64,000 nt of DNA from Novosphingobium sp. UBA6272 (GTDB lineage Bacteria > Pseudomonadota > Alphaproteobacteria > Sphingomonadales > Sphingomonadaceae). This document shows, in pieces, positions 1 through 10,111 of the stretch. The DNA is taken from assembly GCF_002440635.1 (NCBI RefSeq), contig NZ_DJUW01000026.1, positions 1 through 64,000 of the forward strand, read 5' to 3'. Under the pieces are notes generated by a model. The model ran no database searches and had not been told where the DNA came from. It was given only the letters and a program-made list of their open reading frames with translations. How positions within the stretch are numbered: the first letter of the stretch is position 1; each line of letters starts with the position of its first letter. Both the position numbers and the translations under genes were made by a program.

Positions 1-1718
1 CGCTCGATTGCCCGATCTGCGACCAGGGCGGCGAATGCGACCTGCAGGACCAGTCGGTCGCCTATGGCCGCGGCGCCTCGCGCTATCACGAGCACAAGCG
101 CGCGGTGACCGAGAAGTACATGGGGCCGCTGATCAAGACGGTGATGACCCGCTGCATCCAGTGCACCCGCTGCGTCCGCTTCAGCGAGGAGATCGCGGGC
201 GTGGATGAAATCGGCGCGCTCTATCGCGGCGAGAATATGCAGATCACCACATATCTGGAACGGGCTTCGGCGCACGAGCTTTCGGCCAATGTGATCGACC
301 TCTGCCCGGTCGGCGCGCTGACCTCGCGGCCCTATGCCTTCGAAGCGCGGCCGTGGGAGCTCAAGAAGACGCTGTCGATCGACGTTTCCGACGCGGTCGG
401 CGCCAATATCCGGGTCGACAGCCGTGGCCGCGAAGTGATGCGCGTGCTGCCGCGGGTCAATGACGACGTCAACGAAGAGTGGCTGAGCGACAAGGGCCGC
501 TTCCAGGTCGATGGCCTGGCGCTGCGCCGGCTCGACAAGCCCTACCTGCGCCGCGACGGCAAGCTGGAGGCGGTCAGCTGGGCTGATGCCTTTGCTGCGA
601 TCGGCAAGATCAACCCGGGCAAGTCGGTGGCGGTTGTCGCGGGCGATCTGGTCGATTGCGAAACGATGTTTGCCGCCAAGGCGCTGGCCGGGGCGCTCGG
701 TTCCAGCCTGCTCGAAGGTCGCCAGACCGGGCTCGACTACGATTGCTCGAACCTCGCGGCGGTGAACTTCAATTCCGGCCTGGCCGGGATCGAGGAAGCT
801 GACGCGATCCTGATCGTCGGCAGCCAGATCCGCTGGGAAGCACCGCTGGTCAACGCCCGGCTGCGCAAGGCGGCCAAGCGCGGGGCCAAAGTCTTCGTGG
901 TCGGTCCGCAATGGGACGCGACCTATCCGGTCACCAATTTCGGCAACGAACTGGCCGTGCTGGACAAGCTTCCCGCTGCCGCCGATGCCGCGTTCAAGGA
1001 TGCCCAGCGTCCAGCACTGATCCTGGGCGGGGCAGCCCTTGGCAAAGGTGCGCTCGATGCCTGTCTGGCGCTGGCGACCAAGTACAAGCTGGTCCGCGAC
1101 GATTGGAACGGCTTCAACGCGCTCCACATGGCGGCCGCCCGCATGGGCGGGCTGATGCTCGGCTATGCCCAGAAGGGCGGCATCGCCGATCTGGTCGCGG
1201 CCAAGCCCAAGATGCTGATTTCGCTCGGCGCGGACGAGGTTGACTACGCCAAGTTCGCCGGATCGATGATCGTCTATATCGGCCACCACGGCGACAAGGG
1301 CGCGCATGCCGCGGACGTCATCCTGCCGGCCGCAGCCTACACCGAAAAGCCCGGCACCTATGTGAACACCGAAGGCCGGGTCCAGCTGGCCGACAAGGCG
1401 GTCTTCGCTCCCGGCGATGCCCGTGAAGACTGGACGATCCTGCGCGCCATGGCCGACAGCCTGGGCGTCTCGGTCGGCTTCGACAGCTTCGACCAGCTCC
1501 GCGCCGCGATGGCCGCGGCAGTTCCGGCGCTCGGCCACGAAGGTCTGGCCGATTACGGCGCGCTCCCCAAGGGCAAGGCCGGAGCGAAGGGCACCATCGA
1601 AGCCTATCCGATCAAGGACTTCTACCTCACCAACCCGATCGCCCGCGCCAGCGTGACGATGCAGCGCTGCTCGGCCGAACTGCTCCACGGGGAAAGCTTT
1701 GCGGAGGCGGCGGAATGA
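1..1718 (+). CDS. nuoG: NADH-quinone oxidoreductase subunit G (partial, 5' end outside window)
   Basis: This is the large peripheral-arm subunit of respiratory complex I, which carries several Fe-S clusters between the NADH dehydrogenase module and the quinone site. The reading frame is open from base 3, giving 571 residues of the C-terminal part. Near the window start the motif CPICDQGGECDLQD is visible, followed by CIQCTRCVRF and later DLCPVGAL; these are the Cys sets that ligate Fe-S clusters in NuoG. The rest is the molybdopterin-oxidoreductase-like region, divergent as usual in NuoG. It ends in TGA at 1716-1718. The next gene, nuoH, lies about 190 bp downstream, unusually far for this operon because a palindromic repeat element sits between them. 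Confidence 0.96.
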   Translation, partial: LDCPICDQGGECDLQDQSVAYGRGASRYHEHKRAVTEKYMGPLIKTVMTRCIQCTRCVRFSEEIAGVDEIGALYRGENMQITTYLERASAHELSANVIDLCPVGALTSRPYAFEARPWELKKTLSIDVSDAVGANIRVDSRGREVMRVLPRVNDDVNEEWLSDKGRFQVDGLALRRLDKPYLRRDGKLEAVSWADAFAAIGKINPGKSVAVVAGDLVDCETMFAAKALAGALGSSLLEGRQTGLDYDCSNLAAVNFNSGLAGIEEADAILIVGSQIRWEAPLVNARLRKAAKRGAKVFVVGPQWDATYPVTNFGNELAVLDKLPAAADAAFKDAQRPALILGGAALGKGALDACLALATKYKLVRDDWNGFNALHMAAARMGGLMLGYAQKGGIADLVAAKPKMLISLGADEVDYAKFAGSMIVYIGHHGDKGAHAADVILPAAAYTEKPGTYVNTEGRVQLADKAVFAPGDAREDWTILRAMADSLGVSVGFDSFDQLRAAMAAAVPALGHEGLADYGALPKGKAGAKGTIEAYPIKDFYLTNPIARASVTMQRCSAELLHGESFAEAAE

Positions 1719-1750
1719 TGTTCTCCCACCCTAACAACGTCACCAGCCCC

Positions 1751-1888
1751 GTCACCCTGAACTTGTTTCAGGGTCCATCGGGCCGCAAGGGCGGAGCTAG
1801 CCGGAGAGGAAACCCGCCTCTCGGTTTGCTTGCGGCTTCGCGCTTCGGTCGTGGGGAGAACTGGACCCTGAAAAAAGTTCAGGGTGAC
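1751..1888. repeat. Paired inverted palindromic repeat (REP/BIME-like) inside the nuo operon
   Basis: Two arms of 27 bp lie in inverted orientation at 1751-1777 and 1862-1888. Each arm contains an imperfect palindrome (left core CCTGAACTTGTTTCAGG) flanked by GTCAC and GTCCA. The right arm is the reverse complement of the left with a few differences. The same architecture, with nearly the same total length, occurs at 28571-28709. A short reading frame crosses the element, but it only translates the repeat and is not called a gene. The element lies in the nuoG-nuoH gap, so it must be transcribed with the operon and could form a long hairpin in the mRNA. Confidence 0.85.
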
Positions 1889-1908
1889 GAAAATAGGGGG
1901 TGGAGTCT

Positions 1909-2955
1909 GTGACCCAGCTCTTCCAATCCTTCGGCCTGTCCTTTGAATGGTCGTGGTTCATCGCCACGATCGCAGGAATCCTGCTGATCGCGTTGCCGCT
2001 GATGCTCAGCGTGGCGATGATCATCTATGTCGACCGCAAGATCTGGGCGGCGATGGCGCTGCGGCGCGGGCCCAACGTGGTGGGGCCGCTCGGCCTGTTG
2101 CAGAGCTTTGCCGACGGCTTGAAGGTGTTCCTGCAGGAAACCATCATTCCTTCGGCCTCGAGCAAGGCGCTGTTCCTGCTTGCGCCGATCATCACCTTTA
2201 CCGTGGCCTTGATGGCCTGGGCGGTGATCCCGATCAATTCGGGCGCGATCCTGGCCGATATCAACGTCGGGCTGCTCTATGTCCTCGCGATCTCCTCGCT
2301 TGGCGTTTACGGCACCATTATCGCGGGCTGGTCGTCGAATTCGAAGTATCCGTTCTTCTCGGCGATGCGCGCCTCGGCGCAGATGATTTCGTACGAAGTC
2401 TCGATCGGGTTCATCCTGATCTGCGTGGTGATCTACGCCGGCACCTTCAACATGAACGGCATCGTGATGGGCCAGAAGGCACACATCCTTGGTTTCCTCA
2501 ACGGCTATGGCTTCAACCCGCTGCTGTTCCCGATGGCGGTGATGTTCCTGATCAGCGGCATGGCCGAAACCCAGCGCGCGCCGTTCGACCTGACCGAGGC
2601 CGAAAGCGAGCTCGTTGCCGGGTACCAGACCGAATATTCCTCGATGAGCTTCGCGCTCTACTGGCTCGGCGAATATGCCAACGTTCTGCTGATGTGCGCG
2701 CTCAACGCGACGCTGTTCTGGGGCGGGTGGCTGCCCCCGGTCGACTGGGCGCCGCTCTATTGGATCCCGGGCTGGCTGTGGCTGTTCATCAAGATCTTCG
2801 TGTTCTTCTTCATCTTCAGCTGGGTCAAGGCGACCGTCCCGCGCTATCGCTATGACCAGCTGATGCGCCTGGGCTGGAAGGTGTTCCTGCCGGTTTCGCT
2901 GCTGTTCGTCGTGCTCGTCAGCGGTTGGCTTATGTTTATGAGGAACGGCATATGA
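1909..2955 (+). CDS. nuoH: NADH-quinone oxidoreductase subunit H
   Basis: Membrane subunit H (ND1 homologue) of complex I, contacting the quinone-binding cavity at the junction of membrane and peripheral arms. The 348-residue product is strongly hydrophobic with about eight to nine membrane segments. It shows the conserved stretch [19 protein letters not shown] near the N-terminus and the loop [18 protein letters not shown], both diagnostic of NuoH. The GTG at 1909 is preferred because a GGGGGTGGAG-type ribosome site precedes it at close spacing; another in-frame GTG at 1900 would add three residues. The stop overlaps the nuoI start (ATGA at 2952-2955), implying translational coupling. Confidence 0.95.
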   Translation: MTQLFQSFGLSFEWSWFIATIAGILLIALPLMLSVAMIIYVDRKIWAAMALRRGPNVVGPLGLLQSFADGLKVFLQETIIPSASSKALFLLAPIITFTVALMAWAVIPINSGAILADINVGLLYVLAISSLGVYGTIIAGWSSNSKYPFFSAMRASAQMISYEVSIGFILICVVIYAGTFNMNGIVMGQKAHILGFLNGYGFNPLLFPMAVMFLISGMAETQRAPFDLTEAESELVAGYQTEYSSMSFALYWLGEYANVLLMCALNATLFWGGWLPPVDWAPLYWIPGWLWLFIKIFVFFFIFSWVKATVPRYRYDQLMRLGWKVFLPVSLLFVVLVSGWLMFMRNGI

Positions 2956-3437
2956 CCGTCGCACAGCTCATCAAGAGCTTCACCCTGTGGGAGTTCGTCA
3001 AGGCGCACTGGCTGACCTTGCAGTACTTCTTCAAGCCCAAGGCCACGATCAATTATCCGTTCGAGAAGAACCCGCTGTCGCCCCGTTTTCGCGGTGAACA
3101 TGCGCTGCGGCGTTATCCCAACGGCGAGGAACGCTGCATTGCCTGCAAGCTGTGCGAGGCGGTCTGCCCGGCGCAGGCAATCACGATCGAGGCCGAGCCG
3201 CGCGACGACGGCAGCCGCCGCACCACGCGCTATGACATTGACATGACCAAGTGCATCTTCTGCGGCTTTTGCCAGGAGGCTTGCCCGGTCGATGCGATCG
3301 TCGAGGGGCCGAACTTCGAGTATGCCACGGAGACGCGGCAGGAACTGTTTTACGACAAGGCCAAGCTGCTGGCGAACGGGGACAAGTGGGAGCGGGCTCT
3401 GGCCGCGAACCTTGAAGCCGATGCGCCGTATCGCTAG
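2952..3437 (+). CDS. nuoI: NADH-quinone oxidoreductase subunit I
   Basis: Ferredoxin-like subunit of complex I holding two [4Fe-4S] clusters (N6a and N6b) that pass electrons towards cluster N2. The product has 161 residues. Two classical 8-Fe ferredoxin motifs are visible: [12 protein letters not shown] and [12 protein letters not shown]. The ATG at 2952 is chosen over an upstream in-frame TTG because it overlaps the nuoH stop and has AGGA about nine bases before it. nuoJ starts 12 bp downstream. Confidence 0.97.
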   Translation: MTVAQLIKSFTLWEFVKAHWLTLQYFFKPKATINYPFEKNPLSPRFRGEHALRRYPNGEERCIACKLCEAVCPAQAITIEAEPRDDGSRRTTRYDIDMTKCIFCGFCQEACPVDAIVEGPNFEYATETRQELFYDKAKLLANGDKWERALAANLEADAPYR

Positions 3438-3449
3438 GGGGCGCGCGCA

Positions 3450-4067
3450 ATGATTACGGCTCTTGCCTTCTACCTGTTCGCGGGCCTGACCATTCTGGCT
3501 GGCGCGCTGACGATCCTGGCACGCAACCCGGTTCATTCGGTGCTGTGGCTGATCATGGCGTTCTTCAACGCTGCCGGGCTGATGGTCCTGCTGGGCGCGG
3601 AGTTCATCGCGATGCTGCTGGTAATCGTCTACGTCGGCGCGGTCGCGGTGCTGTTCCTGTTCGTGGTGATGATGCTCAACATCGATTTCGCCGAACTGCG
3701 CGCCGGATTCGTCCGCAACTTCCCGCTGGGGATCGCGGTCGCGCTGGTCCTGCTGGCCGAGATTGTGATCGGCCTTGGCGCGGTTGGGCAGGGCGGAATC
3801 GTGCTTGGCACCGCCGATGGCTCGGCCGCTGTTCCCGCCGATATGAGCAACATCAAGGCGATCGGGATGCTGCTTTACGGCAAGTACCTGTTCCTGTTCG
3901 AAGCGGCCGGGATCCTGCTGCTGGTCGCGCTGGTCGGCGCCGTGGTGCTGACGCACCGCAAGCGCGCCGGGGTTCGCCCGCAAAGCGTCCCGCGCCAGAA
4001 CGCGCGCCGTCCGCAGGATGCCACGGTCAACGTCAAGCCCGAAGTCGGCAAGGGGGTCTCGCTGTGA
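3450..4067 (+). CDS. nuoJ: NADH-quinone oxidoreductase subunit J
   Basis: Membrane subunit J (ND6 homologue) of complex I, part of the proton-translocating arm. The product is 205 residues with about five membrane segments and the conserved stretch [20 protein letters not shown] around residues 50-70. It has a basic C-terminal tail of about 35 residues rich in Arg and Gln that probably faces the cytoplasm. Its TGA stop overlaps the GTG start of nuoK. Confidence 0.95.
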   Translation: MITALAFYLFAGLTILAGALTILARNPVHSVLWLIMAFFNAAGLMVLLGAEFIAMLLVIVYVGAVAVLFLFVVMMLNIDFAELRAGFVRNFPLGIAVALVLLAEIVIGLGAVGQGGIVLGTADGSAAVPADMSNIKAIGMLLYGKYLFLFEAAGILLLVALVGAVVLTHRKRAGVRPQSVPRQNARRPQDATVNVKPEVGKGVSL

Positions 4068-4372
4068 GCATCGGCATCGAACACTATGTGGTGGTCAGCT
4101 CGATCCTGTTCGTGCTGGGCGTGCTGGGGATCTTCCTCAACCGCAAGAACGTGATCATCATCCTGATGGCGATCGAGCTGATCCTGCTGTCGGTAAACAT
4201 CAATCTGGTCGCCTTCTCCAGCTTCCTCGGCGATCTCACGGGGCAGGTCTTCGCGATGTTCGTGCTGACCGTGGCGGCGGGCGAAGCTGCGGTCGGCCTG
4301 GCGATCCTCGTCATCTATTTCCGCGACCGCGGCACCATCGCGGTTGACGATGTCAGCCACATGAAGGGGTAA
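4064..4372 (+). CDS. nuoK: NADH-quinone oxidoreductase subunit K
   Basis: Small membrane subunit K (ND4L homologue) of complex I. The 102-residue product has three membrane helices. Two membrane-embedded Glu residues of the family can be seen, one in [12 protein letters not shown] and one in [11 protein letters not shown]; they belong to the proton path. The GTG at 4064 overlaps the nuoJ stop and gives the usual family length of about 100 residues. Confidence 0.95.
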   Translation: MSIGIEHYVVVSSILFVLGVLGIFLNRKNVIIILMAIELILLSVNINLVAFSSFLGDLTGQVFAMFVLTVAAGEAAVGLAILVIYFRDRGTIAVDDVSHMKG

Positions 4373-4379
4373 GGACCAA

Positions 4380-6392
4380 GTGCAACCGATCCTCCTTATC
4401 GTCTTTCTGCCGCTGCTGGCCGCGATCATTGGCGGGCTGGGCAACCGTGCGCTCGGCAACACGGTGGTCAAGGCGATCACCACAGGGGCGCTGTTCATCG
4501 CCTGCGGCCTGTCCTGGCCAATCTTCATCAGCTTTGTCGGTGGCCATGCCGAGCCGCAGGTTGTGCAGGTGTTGCACTGGGTCCAGTCGGGCAGCCTGAC
4601 CTTCGACTGGGCGCTGCGAGTCGATACGCTGACCGCGATCATGCTGGTGGTGGTCACCACCGTTTCGGCGCTGGTCCACCTCTATTCGTGGGGCTACATG
4701 GCCGAAGACCCGGATCAGCCGCGGTTTTTCGCCTACCTCAGCCTGTTCACTTTCGCGATGCTGATGCTGGTGACGGCCGACAATCTGGTCCAGATGTTCT
4801 TCGGTTGGGAAGGTGTAGGCCTCGCCTCGTACCTGCTGATCGGGTTCTGGTTCCGCAAACCCAGCGCCAGCGCCGCCGCGATCAAGGCCTTCGTGGTCAA
4901 CCGCGTCGGCGACCTTGGCTTCATGCTGGGGATCTTCGGGACCTTTCTGGTATTCAATACCGTCTCGATCCCCGAAATCCTGGTCCGCGCGCCGGGCATG
5001 GCCGGATCGACCATCGGCTTCCTCGGCATGCAGTGGGATACGATGACGATCCTGTGCATCCTGCTGTTCATCGGCGCGATGGGCAAATCTGCCCAGCTTG
5101 GGCTGCACACCTGGCTTCCCGACGCGATGGAAGGGCCGACCCCGGTCTCGGCGCTGATCCACGCCGCGACGATGGTCACCGCCGGGGTGTTCATGGTCTG
5201 CCGGCTTTCTCCGATGTTCGAGACCAGCCCCGTAGCGATGGGCGTCGTCACCGCCGTCGGCGCGGCAACGCTGTTCTTCGCCGCGACGATCGGCACCACC
5301 CAGTGGGACATCAAGCGGGTAATCGCCTATTCGACCTGCTCGCAGCTTGGCTACATGTTCGTCGCAGCAGGCGTCGGAGCACCGGGCGCGGCGATGTTCC
5401 ACCTGTTCACCCACGCCTTCTTCAAGGCGCTGCTGTTCCTCGGCGCGGGCAGCGTGATCCACGCGATGCACCATGAACAGGACATGCGGTTCTATGGCGG
5501 CCTGCGCAAACACATCCCGCTGACCTTCTGGGCGATGACTATGGGCACCCTGGCGATCACCGGGGTCGGGATCGTCGGCCTCTTCGGGTTCGCCGGGTTC
5601 TATTCGAAGGACGCGATCCTCGAAGCGGCCTTCGGCGCGCATACCTCGATCGGCATGTTCGGGTTCTGGATGGGGCTGCTCGCCGCGCTGCTGACCAGCT
5701 TCTATTCCTGGCGCCTGGTCTTCCTGACCTTCTTCGGAAAGCCGCGCTGGGACCAGTCGGAGCACATCCAGCATGCGGTGCATGACGATCACCACGGCCA
5801 TGATCATCACGCCCACAGCGATGACGGCACGGCCGGCTATCACCCGCACGAAAGCCCGATCAACATGTTGATCCCGCTGGCTGTGCTGTCGTTCGGCGCG
5901 GTGTTTGCCGGGATTGCCTTCCACCACCAGTTCATCAGTGAAGGAAGCGGCCATTTCTGGCTCGGCAGCGTCGCCTTTGGTGAAGAGCTGATCCACCACA
6001 TGCACGAAGTGCCGACCTGGGTGAAGTGGGCTCCGTTTGCGGTCATGCTGACCGGTCTGGCGATTGCCTGGTACGGCTATATCAGGAACCCCGGTTTCCC
6101 GGCCAAGCTGGTAGCGGCGATCAAGCCGATCCACACCTTCGTCTACAACAAATGGTTCTTCGACGAGCTGTACGACCGGATCTTCGTCCGTCCCGCTTTC
6201 TGGCTGGGAGACAAGTTCTGGAAGCTGGGCGACATCGGCCTGATCGACCGGTTCGGCCCCAACGGCTCGGCCTGGGCGGTGCTGCAGGGCAGCCGGGTCG
6301 CCGCGAAGCTCCAGACCGGTTTCCTCTATTCCTACGCGCTGGTGATGCTGCTTGGCCTCACCGCGGCAATCAGCTGGGTTCTGGTGCACTGA
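4380..6392 (+). CDS. nuoL: NADH-quinone oxidoreductase subunit L
   Basis: Antiporter-like proton-pumping subunit L (ND5 homologue) at the distal end of the complex I membrane arm, with a C-terminal lateral helix. The 670-residue product shows the conserved proton-channel stretch [20 protein letters not shown] and the key loop [15 protein letters not shown]. It starts with GTG at 4380, seven bases after nuoK, preceded by AAGGGGTAAGGA. Residues about 460-485 form a His-rich loop (alternating His, Asp and Gly) in the connection to the lateral helix; such loops occur in sphingomonad NuoL proteins but have no known role. Confidence 0.97.
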   Translation: MQPILLIVFLPLLAAIIGGLGNRALGNTVVKAITTGALFIACGLSWPIFISFVGGHAEPQVVQVLHWVQSGSLTFDWALRVDTLTAIMLVVVTTVSALVHLYSWGYMAEDPDQPRFFAYLSLFTFAMLMLVTADNLVQMFFGWEGVGLASYLLIGFWFRKPSASAAAIKAFVVNRVGDLGFMLGIFGTFLVFNTVSIPEILVRAPGMAGSTIGFLGMQWDTMTILCILLFIGAMGKSAQLGLHTWLPDAMEGPTPVSALIHAATMVTAGVFMVCRLSPMFETSPVAMGVVTAVGAATLFFAATIGTTQWDIKRVIAYSTCSQLGYMFVAAGVGAPGAAMFHLFTHAFFKALLFLGAGSVIHAMHHEQDMRFYGGLRKHIPLTFWAMTMGTLAITGVGIVGLFGFAGFYSKDAILEAAFGAHTSIGMFGFWMGLLAALLTSFYSWRLVFLTFFGKPRWDQSEHIQHAVHDDHHGHDHHAHSDDGTAGYHPHESPINMLIPLAVLSFGAVFAGIAFHHQFISEGSGHFWLGSVAFGEELIHHMHEVPTWVKWAPFAVMLTGLAIAWYGYIRNPGFPAKLVAAIKPIHTFVYNKWFFDELYDRIFVRPAFWLGDKFWKLGDIGLIDRFGPNGSAWAVLQGSRVAAKLQTGFLYSYALVMLLGLTAAISWVLVH

Positions 6393-6393
6393 T

Positions 6394-7923
6394 ATGACCG
6401 ATCTTCCCATCCTTTCGCTGATGCTGCTGGTGCCGCTGGTGGCGGGCATCGTCTGCCTGGTGGTATCCAGTCAGACCGCGCGAACCGTTGCCTTGGCAGC
6501 CACGCTGATTGATTTTGCACTCGGCATCGTCTTGTGGATGAAGTTCGACGTTGGCGGCGCGCAGTGGCAATTTCAGGAAAGCCACGCGCTGTTCGCGGGC
6601 TTTGCCTGGAAGCTCGGGATCGACGGGATCGCGCTGACCCTGATCATGCTGTCGGTGTTCCTGATGCCGATCTGCATCCTCGCCAGCCAATCGATCGAAA
6701 AGCGCGTCGGCGAATACATGGCTGCCTTCCTGCTGATGGAAGTGCTGATGATCGGCGTATTCGCCGCGCAGGACCTCTACCTGTTCTACATCTTTTTCGA
6801 AGCCGGGCTGATCCCGATGTACCTGATCATCGGCATCTGGGGCGGGGCGGAGCGGATTTACGCCAGCTACAAGTTCTTCCTCTACACCCTGCTCGGTTCG
6901 ATCGTGATGCTGATCGCGATGATCTGGATGGCGCAGCAGGCCGGGACCACCGATATCCCCACGCTGATGCAGTACGATTTCCCGGTCGATGCGCAGAAGC
7001 TGCTGTGGCTGGCCTTCTTCGCCAGCTTTGCGGTGAAAATGCCGATGTGGCCGGTCCACACCTGGTTGCCCGATGCTCACGTTCAGGCACCGACCGCGGG
7101 CTCGGTGATCCTCGCCGGGGTGCTGCTCAAGATGGGCGGTTACGGCTTCATCCGTTTCTCGCTGCCGATGTTCCCCGAAGCTTCCGCGCATTATGCCTGG
7201 CTGATCTTCTGGCTGTCGATGATCGCGGTGGTGGTCACTTCGCTTATCGCGCTGGTCCAGCACGACATGAAGAAGCTGATCGCCTATTCCTCGGTCGCGC
7301 ACATGGCGATCGTCACGATCGGGCTGTTCTCGTTCAACGTTCAGGGTCTCGAAGGCTCGATGGTTGTGATGCTCAGCCACGGTCTGGTCTCGGGCGCGCT
7401 GTTCCTTTGCGTCGGCGTTATCTATGACCGGCTGCACACTCGCGAGATCGACCGCTACGGCGGTCTGGCGATCAACATGCCCAAGTACGCGCTGCTGTTC
7501 ATGCTGTTCACCATGGCCTCGATCGGACTGCCCGGCACCAGCGGCTTTGTGGGTGAGTTCCTCAGCCTGTCCGGGATCTATCAGGTCTCCAGCTGGGTAG
7601 CCTTCATCGCCACCACCGGGATCATCCTCGGCGCGGCCTATATGCTCTACCTCTATCGCCGCGTGGTATTCGGAGAGCAGAAGAACGCCGATGCCGCCGC
7701 GATGCCCGATCTTTCGGTGCGCGAGTGGCTGATGCTCGGGCCGATTGCCGCAGCGGTGCTGTGGATGGGGGTCTATCCCGAAAGCTTCCTCGCCCCGATG
7801 CGCAACGATATCGCTGCGCTCGATGCGCGGCTCGCCCGGGCCAAACCGGAAAGCGATGCCAAATTGACGATGGGGGCGCCCAAGCCCCACGAAGAGACAG
7901 CCCATGAAGGGGGGGCGCACTGA
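6394..7923 (+). CDS. nuoM: NADH-quinone oxidoreductase subunit M
   Basis: Antiporter-like proton-pumping subunit M (ND4 homologue) of complex I. The 509-residue product has about 14 predicted membrane segments. The conserved segment AVKMPMWPVHTWLPDAH and the later KKLIAYSSVAHM hold the membrane Lys and His residues of the channel. ATG at 6394 lies one base after the nuoL stop; a longer frame from an upstream TTG would overlap nuoL and is not favoured. Its TGA stop shares a base with the nuoN ATG. Confidence 0.96.
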   Translation: MTDLPILSLMLLVPLVAGIVCLVVSSQTARTVALAATLIDFALGIVLWMKFDVGGAQWQFQESHALFAGFAWKLGIDGIALTLIMLSVFLMPICILASQSIEKRVGEYMAAFLLMEVLMIGVFAAQDLYLFYIFFEAGLIPMYLIIGIWGGAERIYASYKFFLYTLLGSIVMLIAMIWMAQQAGTTDIPTLMQYDFPVDAQKLLWLAFFASFAVKMPMWPVHTWLPDAHVQAPTAGSVILAGVLLKMGGYGFIRFSLPMFPEASAHYAWLIFWLSMIAVVVTSLIALVQHDMKKLIAYSSVAHMAIVTIGLFSFNVQGLEGSMVVMLSHGLVSGALFLCVGVIYDRLHTREIDRYGGLAINMPKYALLFMLFTMASIGLPGTSGFVGEFLSLSGIYQVSSWVAFIATTGIILGAAYMLYLYRRVVFGEQKNADAAAMPDLSVREWLMLGPIAAAVLWMGVYPESFLAPMRNDIAALDARLARAKPESDAKLTMGAPKPHEETAHEGGAH

Positions 7924-9389
7924 TGGACTGGATGCAGTCACTGCGCCTTGCCGCGCCGGAAGAATTGCTGAGCATTTCGGGCCTGGTCCTGTTGCTGGCC
8001 TCGGCCTGGGGGCAGACCGCCAAGGATGCGCGGGCGGTCAATTGGCTGGCTGTGCTGGTTCTGGCGGGGGCCGCCGCGATGGTCGCGCCGACGCTGTGCC
8101 AGGGAATTGGCGGAGAAGCGGCGCTGGCCTTTGGCGGGCTGTTTTCGGCCGATGCCTTTGCCGCCTTTGCCAAGCTGCTGATCTTTGCCGCTGCGGGCGC
8201 CTCGCTGCTGGTCGCGCCGGCGTTCTTTGAACGGCACGGGGGCTATCGTGCGGAATTCCCCGTGCTGGTGCTGTTTGCCGTGCTGGGTATGTGCCTGATG
8301 GTCTCATCGACCAACCTGCTGACGCTTTATGTCGGGCTCGAGCTCAACTCGCTGGCGGCCTATGTGCTGGCCGCCTTCCTCAAAGCCGATGAGCGCTCGG
8401 CCGAGGCTGGCCTCAAGTATTTCGTGCTGGGTGCACTGGCCAGCGGGATCCTGCTGTTCGGGATGAGCCTGACTTACGGCTTCACCGGCACGGTCAGCTA
8501 CGCCGGCATCGCCGCGGTCACCAACGCGGGCCTGTCAAAGGGCGCGTTGTTCGGGCTGACCTTCATGCTGGCGGGCCTCGCCTTCAAGATCAGCGCCGTG
8601 CCGTTCCACATGTGGACCCCGGACGTTTACGAAGGCGCGCCGACCCCGGTGACGACCTTCTTCGCGTCGGCTCCCAAGGTTGCCGCATTGGCGCTGACGA
8701 TCCGGGTTACGATCGAAGCTTTCGGGGGGCAGACTGCCGCCTGGCAGCAGATCGTCGGCTTTGCCGCGCTGGCTTCTATCGTCGTCGGCGCGCTCGGCGC
8801 GATCGGGCAGAAGAACATCAAGCGGCTGCTGGCCTACTCGTCGATCAACAACGTTGGCTTCATGCTGGTGGGCCTCGCTGCCGCCAGTTCGGAAGGCGTT
8901 GCGGCGATGCTGGTCTATCTGGCGATCTACGTGCCGATGACCATTGGCGGCTTCGTTGCCGTCCTGATGCTGCGCGATGAGAGCGGTCACCAGCTGGAAG
9001 CCATTTCCGACCTGGCCGGCCTGTCGAGCACGCGTCCGCTGATCGCCCTGGGTCTCGGGTCGGTGATGTTCTCGATGGCAGGGATCCCGTTCTTCTTCGG
9101 GTTCTGGGGCAAGTTCGTGGTGTTCCAGGCTGCGGTCGCCGCCGGACTGCTACCGCTGGCACTGATCGCTGCGCTGGGCAGCGTGATCGGGGCGTTCTAC
9201 TACCTCAAGATCGTCAAGGTCATGTATTTCGATGAACCGGCCGGCAAGGCCACCGGGCACAGCGACATGGTGCATGACTGGCTGCTGGCGGTCTCGGCGC
9301 TGTTCATCTCGCCGCTGGGTTGGCTGCTGACCAAGGGCCTTGGCGCCCTGGCCGCGATCGCCGCTGGCGTGCTGTTCGCCGCGACTTGA
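7923..9389 (+). CDS. nuoN: NADH-quinone oxidoreductase subunit N
   Basis: Third antiporter-like subunit (ND2 homologue) of complex I. The 488-residue product contains the conserved stretch FKISAVPFHMWTPDVYEGAP and the KRLLAYSSINNVGF segment. ATG at 7923 overlaps the nuoM stop (TGATG). Its own stop at 9387-9389 overlaps a TTG that begins birA, so the operon continues beyond complex I genes. Confidence 0.96.
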   Translation: MDWMQSLRLAAPEELLSISGLVLLLASAWGQTAKDARAVNWLAVLVLAGAAAMVAPTLCQGIGGEAALAFGGLFSADAFAAFAKLLIFAAAGASLLVAPAFFERHGGYRAEFPVLVLFAVLGMCLMVSSTNLLTLYVGLELNSLAAYVLAAFLKADERSAEAGLKYFVLGALASGILLFGMSLTYGFTGTVSYAGIAAVTNAGLSKGALFGLTFMLAGLAFKISAVPFHMWTPDVYEGAPTPVTTFFASAPKVAALALTIRVTIEAFGGQTAAWQQIVGFAALASIVVGALGAIGQKNIKRLLAYSSINNVGFMLVGLAAASSEGVAAMLVYLAIYVPMTIGGFVAVLMLRDESGHQLEAISDLAGLSSTRPLIALGLGSVMFSMAGIPFFFGFWGKFVVFQAAVAAGLLPLALIAALGSVIGAFYYLKIVKVMYFDEPAGKATGHSDMVHDWLLAVSALFISPLGWLLTKGLGALAAIAAGVLFAAT

Positions 9390-10099
9390 TCCGCACGGTT
9401 CTCGAAACCGGCTCGACCAACGCCGATCTTGCCGCGCGGCTGCTTGCCGCGGACCGCGTAGCCGAGGGGGATTGGCTGGTCGCCGATCGCCAGACCGCCG
9501 GGAAGGGCCGACAGGGCCGGGCCTGGTTTGATGGTCACGGCAACTTCATGGGTTCCACCGTGGTGCGTCCCGGTTCGAGCGATCCCCCGCCTGCCAGCCT
9601 CGCACTACTGGCCGGGTTGGCGCTGCACGAGGTCGTTGCACCGCTGGTTCCACCGCCATCAACCGTGCTGCTCAAATGGCCGAACGATCTGATGATTGGC
9701 TCGGCCAAACTTGCGGGGATACTGCTGGAACGGGTCGGCGATGCGGTGATCGTCGGAATCGGCACCAACTTGGCCCAGGCGCCGCAGGTCGAAGGGCGGG
9801 AAACCATCGCGCTGTCGGCCCTTGGTCCGGCGCCTGATCGCGACCATTTTGCCCAGAGCCTGGCTCGGCAGTTCGATATCGAGCTTGAGCGTTGGCGCAG
9901 CTTCGGGCTCGACCCGCTGGTCCGCCGCTGGCAAGCCGCTGCGCATCCCATCGGCACAGCCCTGGCTGTTGGAGAACCGGGCGAAACTCCGCTGGAGGGA
10001 CGATTTGCCGGGCTGACTGCCGATGGGGCCTTGCAACTGCGGCTTGCGGACGGCACGACGCGGACAGTCCACGCTGGCGAAGTGCGTCTCGCCGAATAA
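9386..10099 (+). CDS. birA: Biotin--[acetyl-CoA-carboxylase] ligase (monofunctional)
   Basis: Biotin protein ligase: activates biotin with ATP to biotinyl-5'-AMP and transfers it to the carboxyl carrier protein. The 237-residue product has the family motifs ETGSTNADL (biotin pocket), GKGRQGRAW (adenylate-binding GRGRxG-type loop) and KWPNDLM (ATP/biotin Lys and Asp), then a small C-terminal beta domain. There is no N-terminal winged-helix domain, so it cannot be a DNA-binding repressor of the E. coli BirA type. The TTG at 9386 overlapping the nuoN stop is the only start that leaves the ETGST motif at the expected short distance from the N-terminus. Confidence 0.92.
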   Translation: MIRTVLETGSTNADLAARLLAADRVAEGDWLVADRQTAGKGRQGRAWFDGHGNFMGSTVVRPGSSDPPPASLALLAGLALHEVVAPLVPPPSTVLLKWPNDLMIGSAKLAGILLERVGDAVIVGIGTNLAQAPQVEGRETIALSALGPAPDRDHFAQSLARQFDIELERWRSFGLDPLVRRWQAAAHPIGTALAVGEPGETPLEGRFAGLTADGALQLRLADGTTRTVHAGEVRLAE

Positions 10100-10111
10100 G
10101 GAAACGGGGCC

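Noticed and set aside
1715..1912. 65-codon frame between nuoG and nuoH
   Set aside because: It only translates the palindromic repeat element; such short proteins are a frequent false annotation in sphingomonads.
4353..6449. Long minus-strand open frame (about 700 codons) antisense to nuoL
   Set aside because: The translation is a His/Asp/Arg-rich shadow without any family motif, typical of antisense frames in high-G+C genes; nuoL on the plus strand is clear.
6370..7941. Long minus-strand open frame antisense to nuoM
   Set aside because: Same composition artefact; nuoM fully explains the region.
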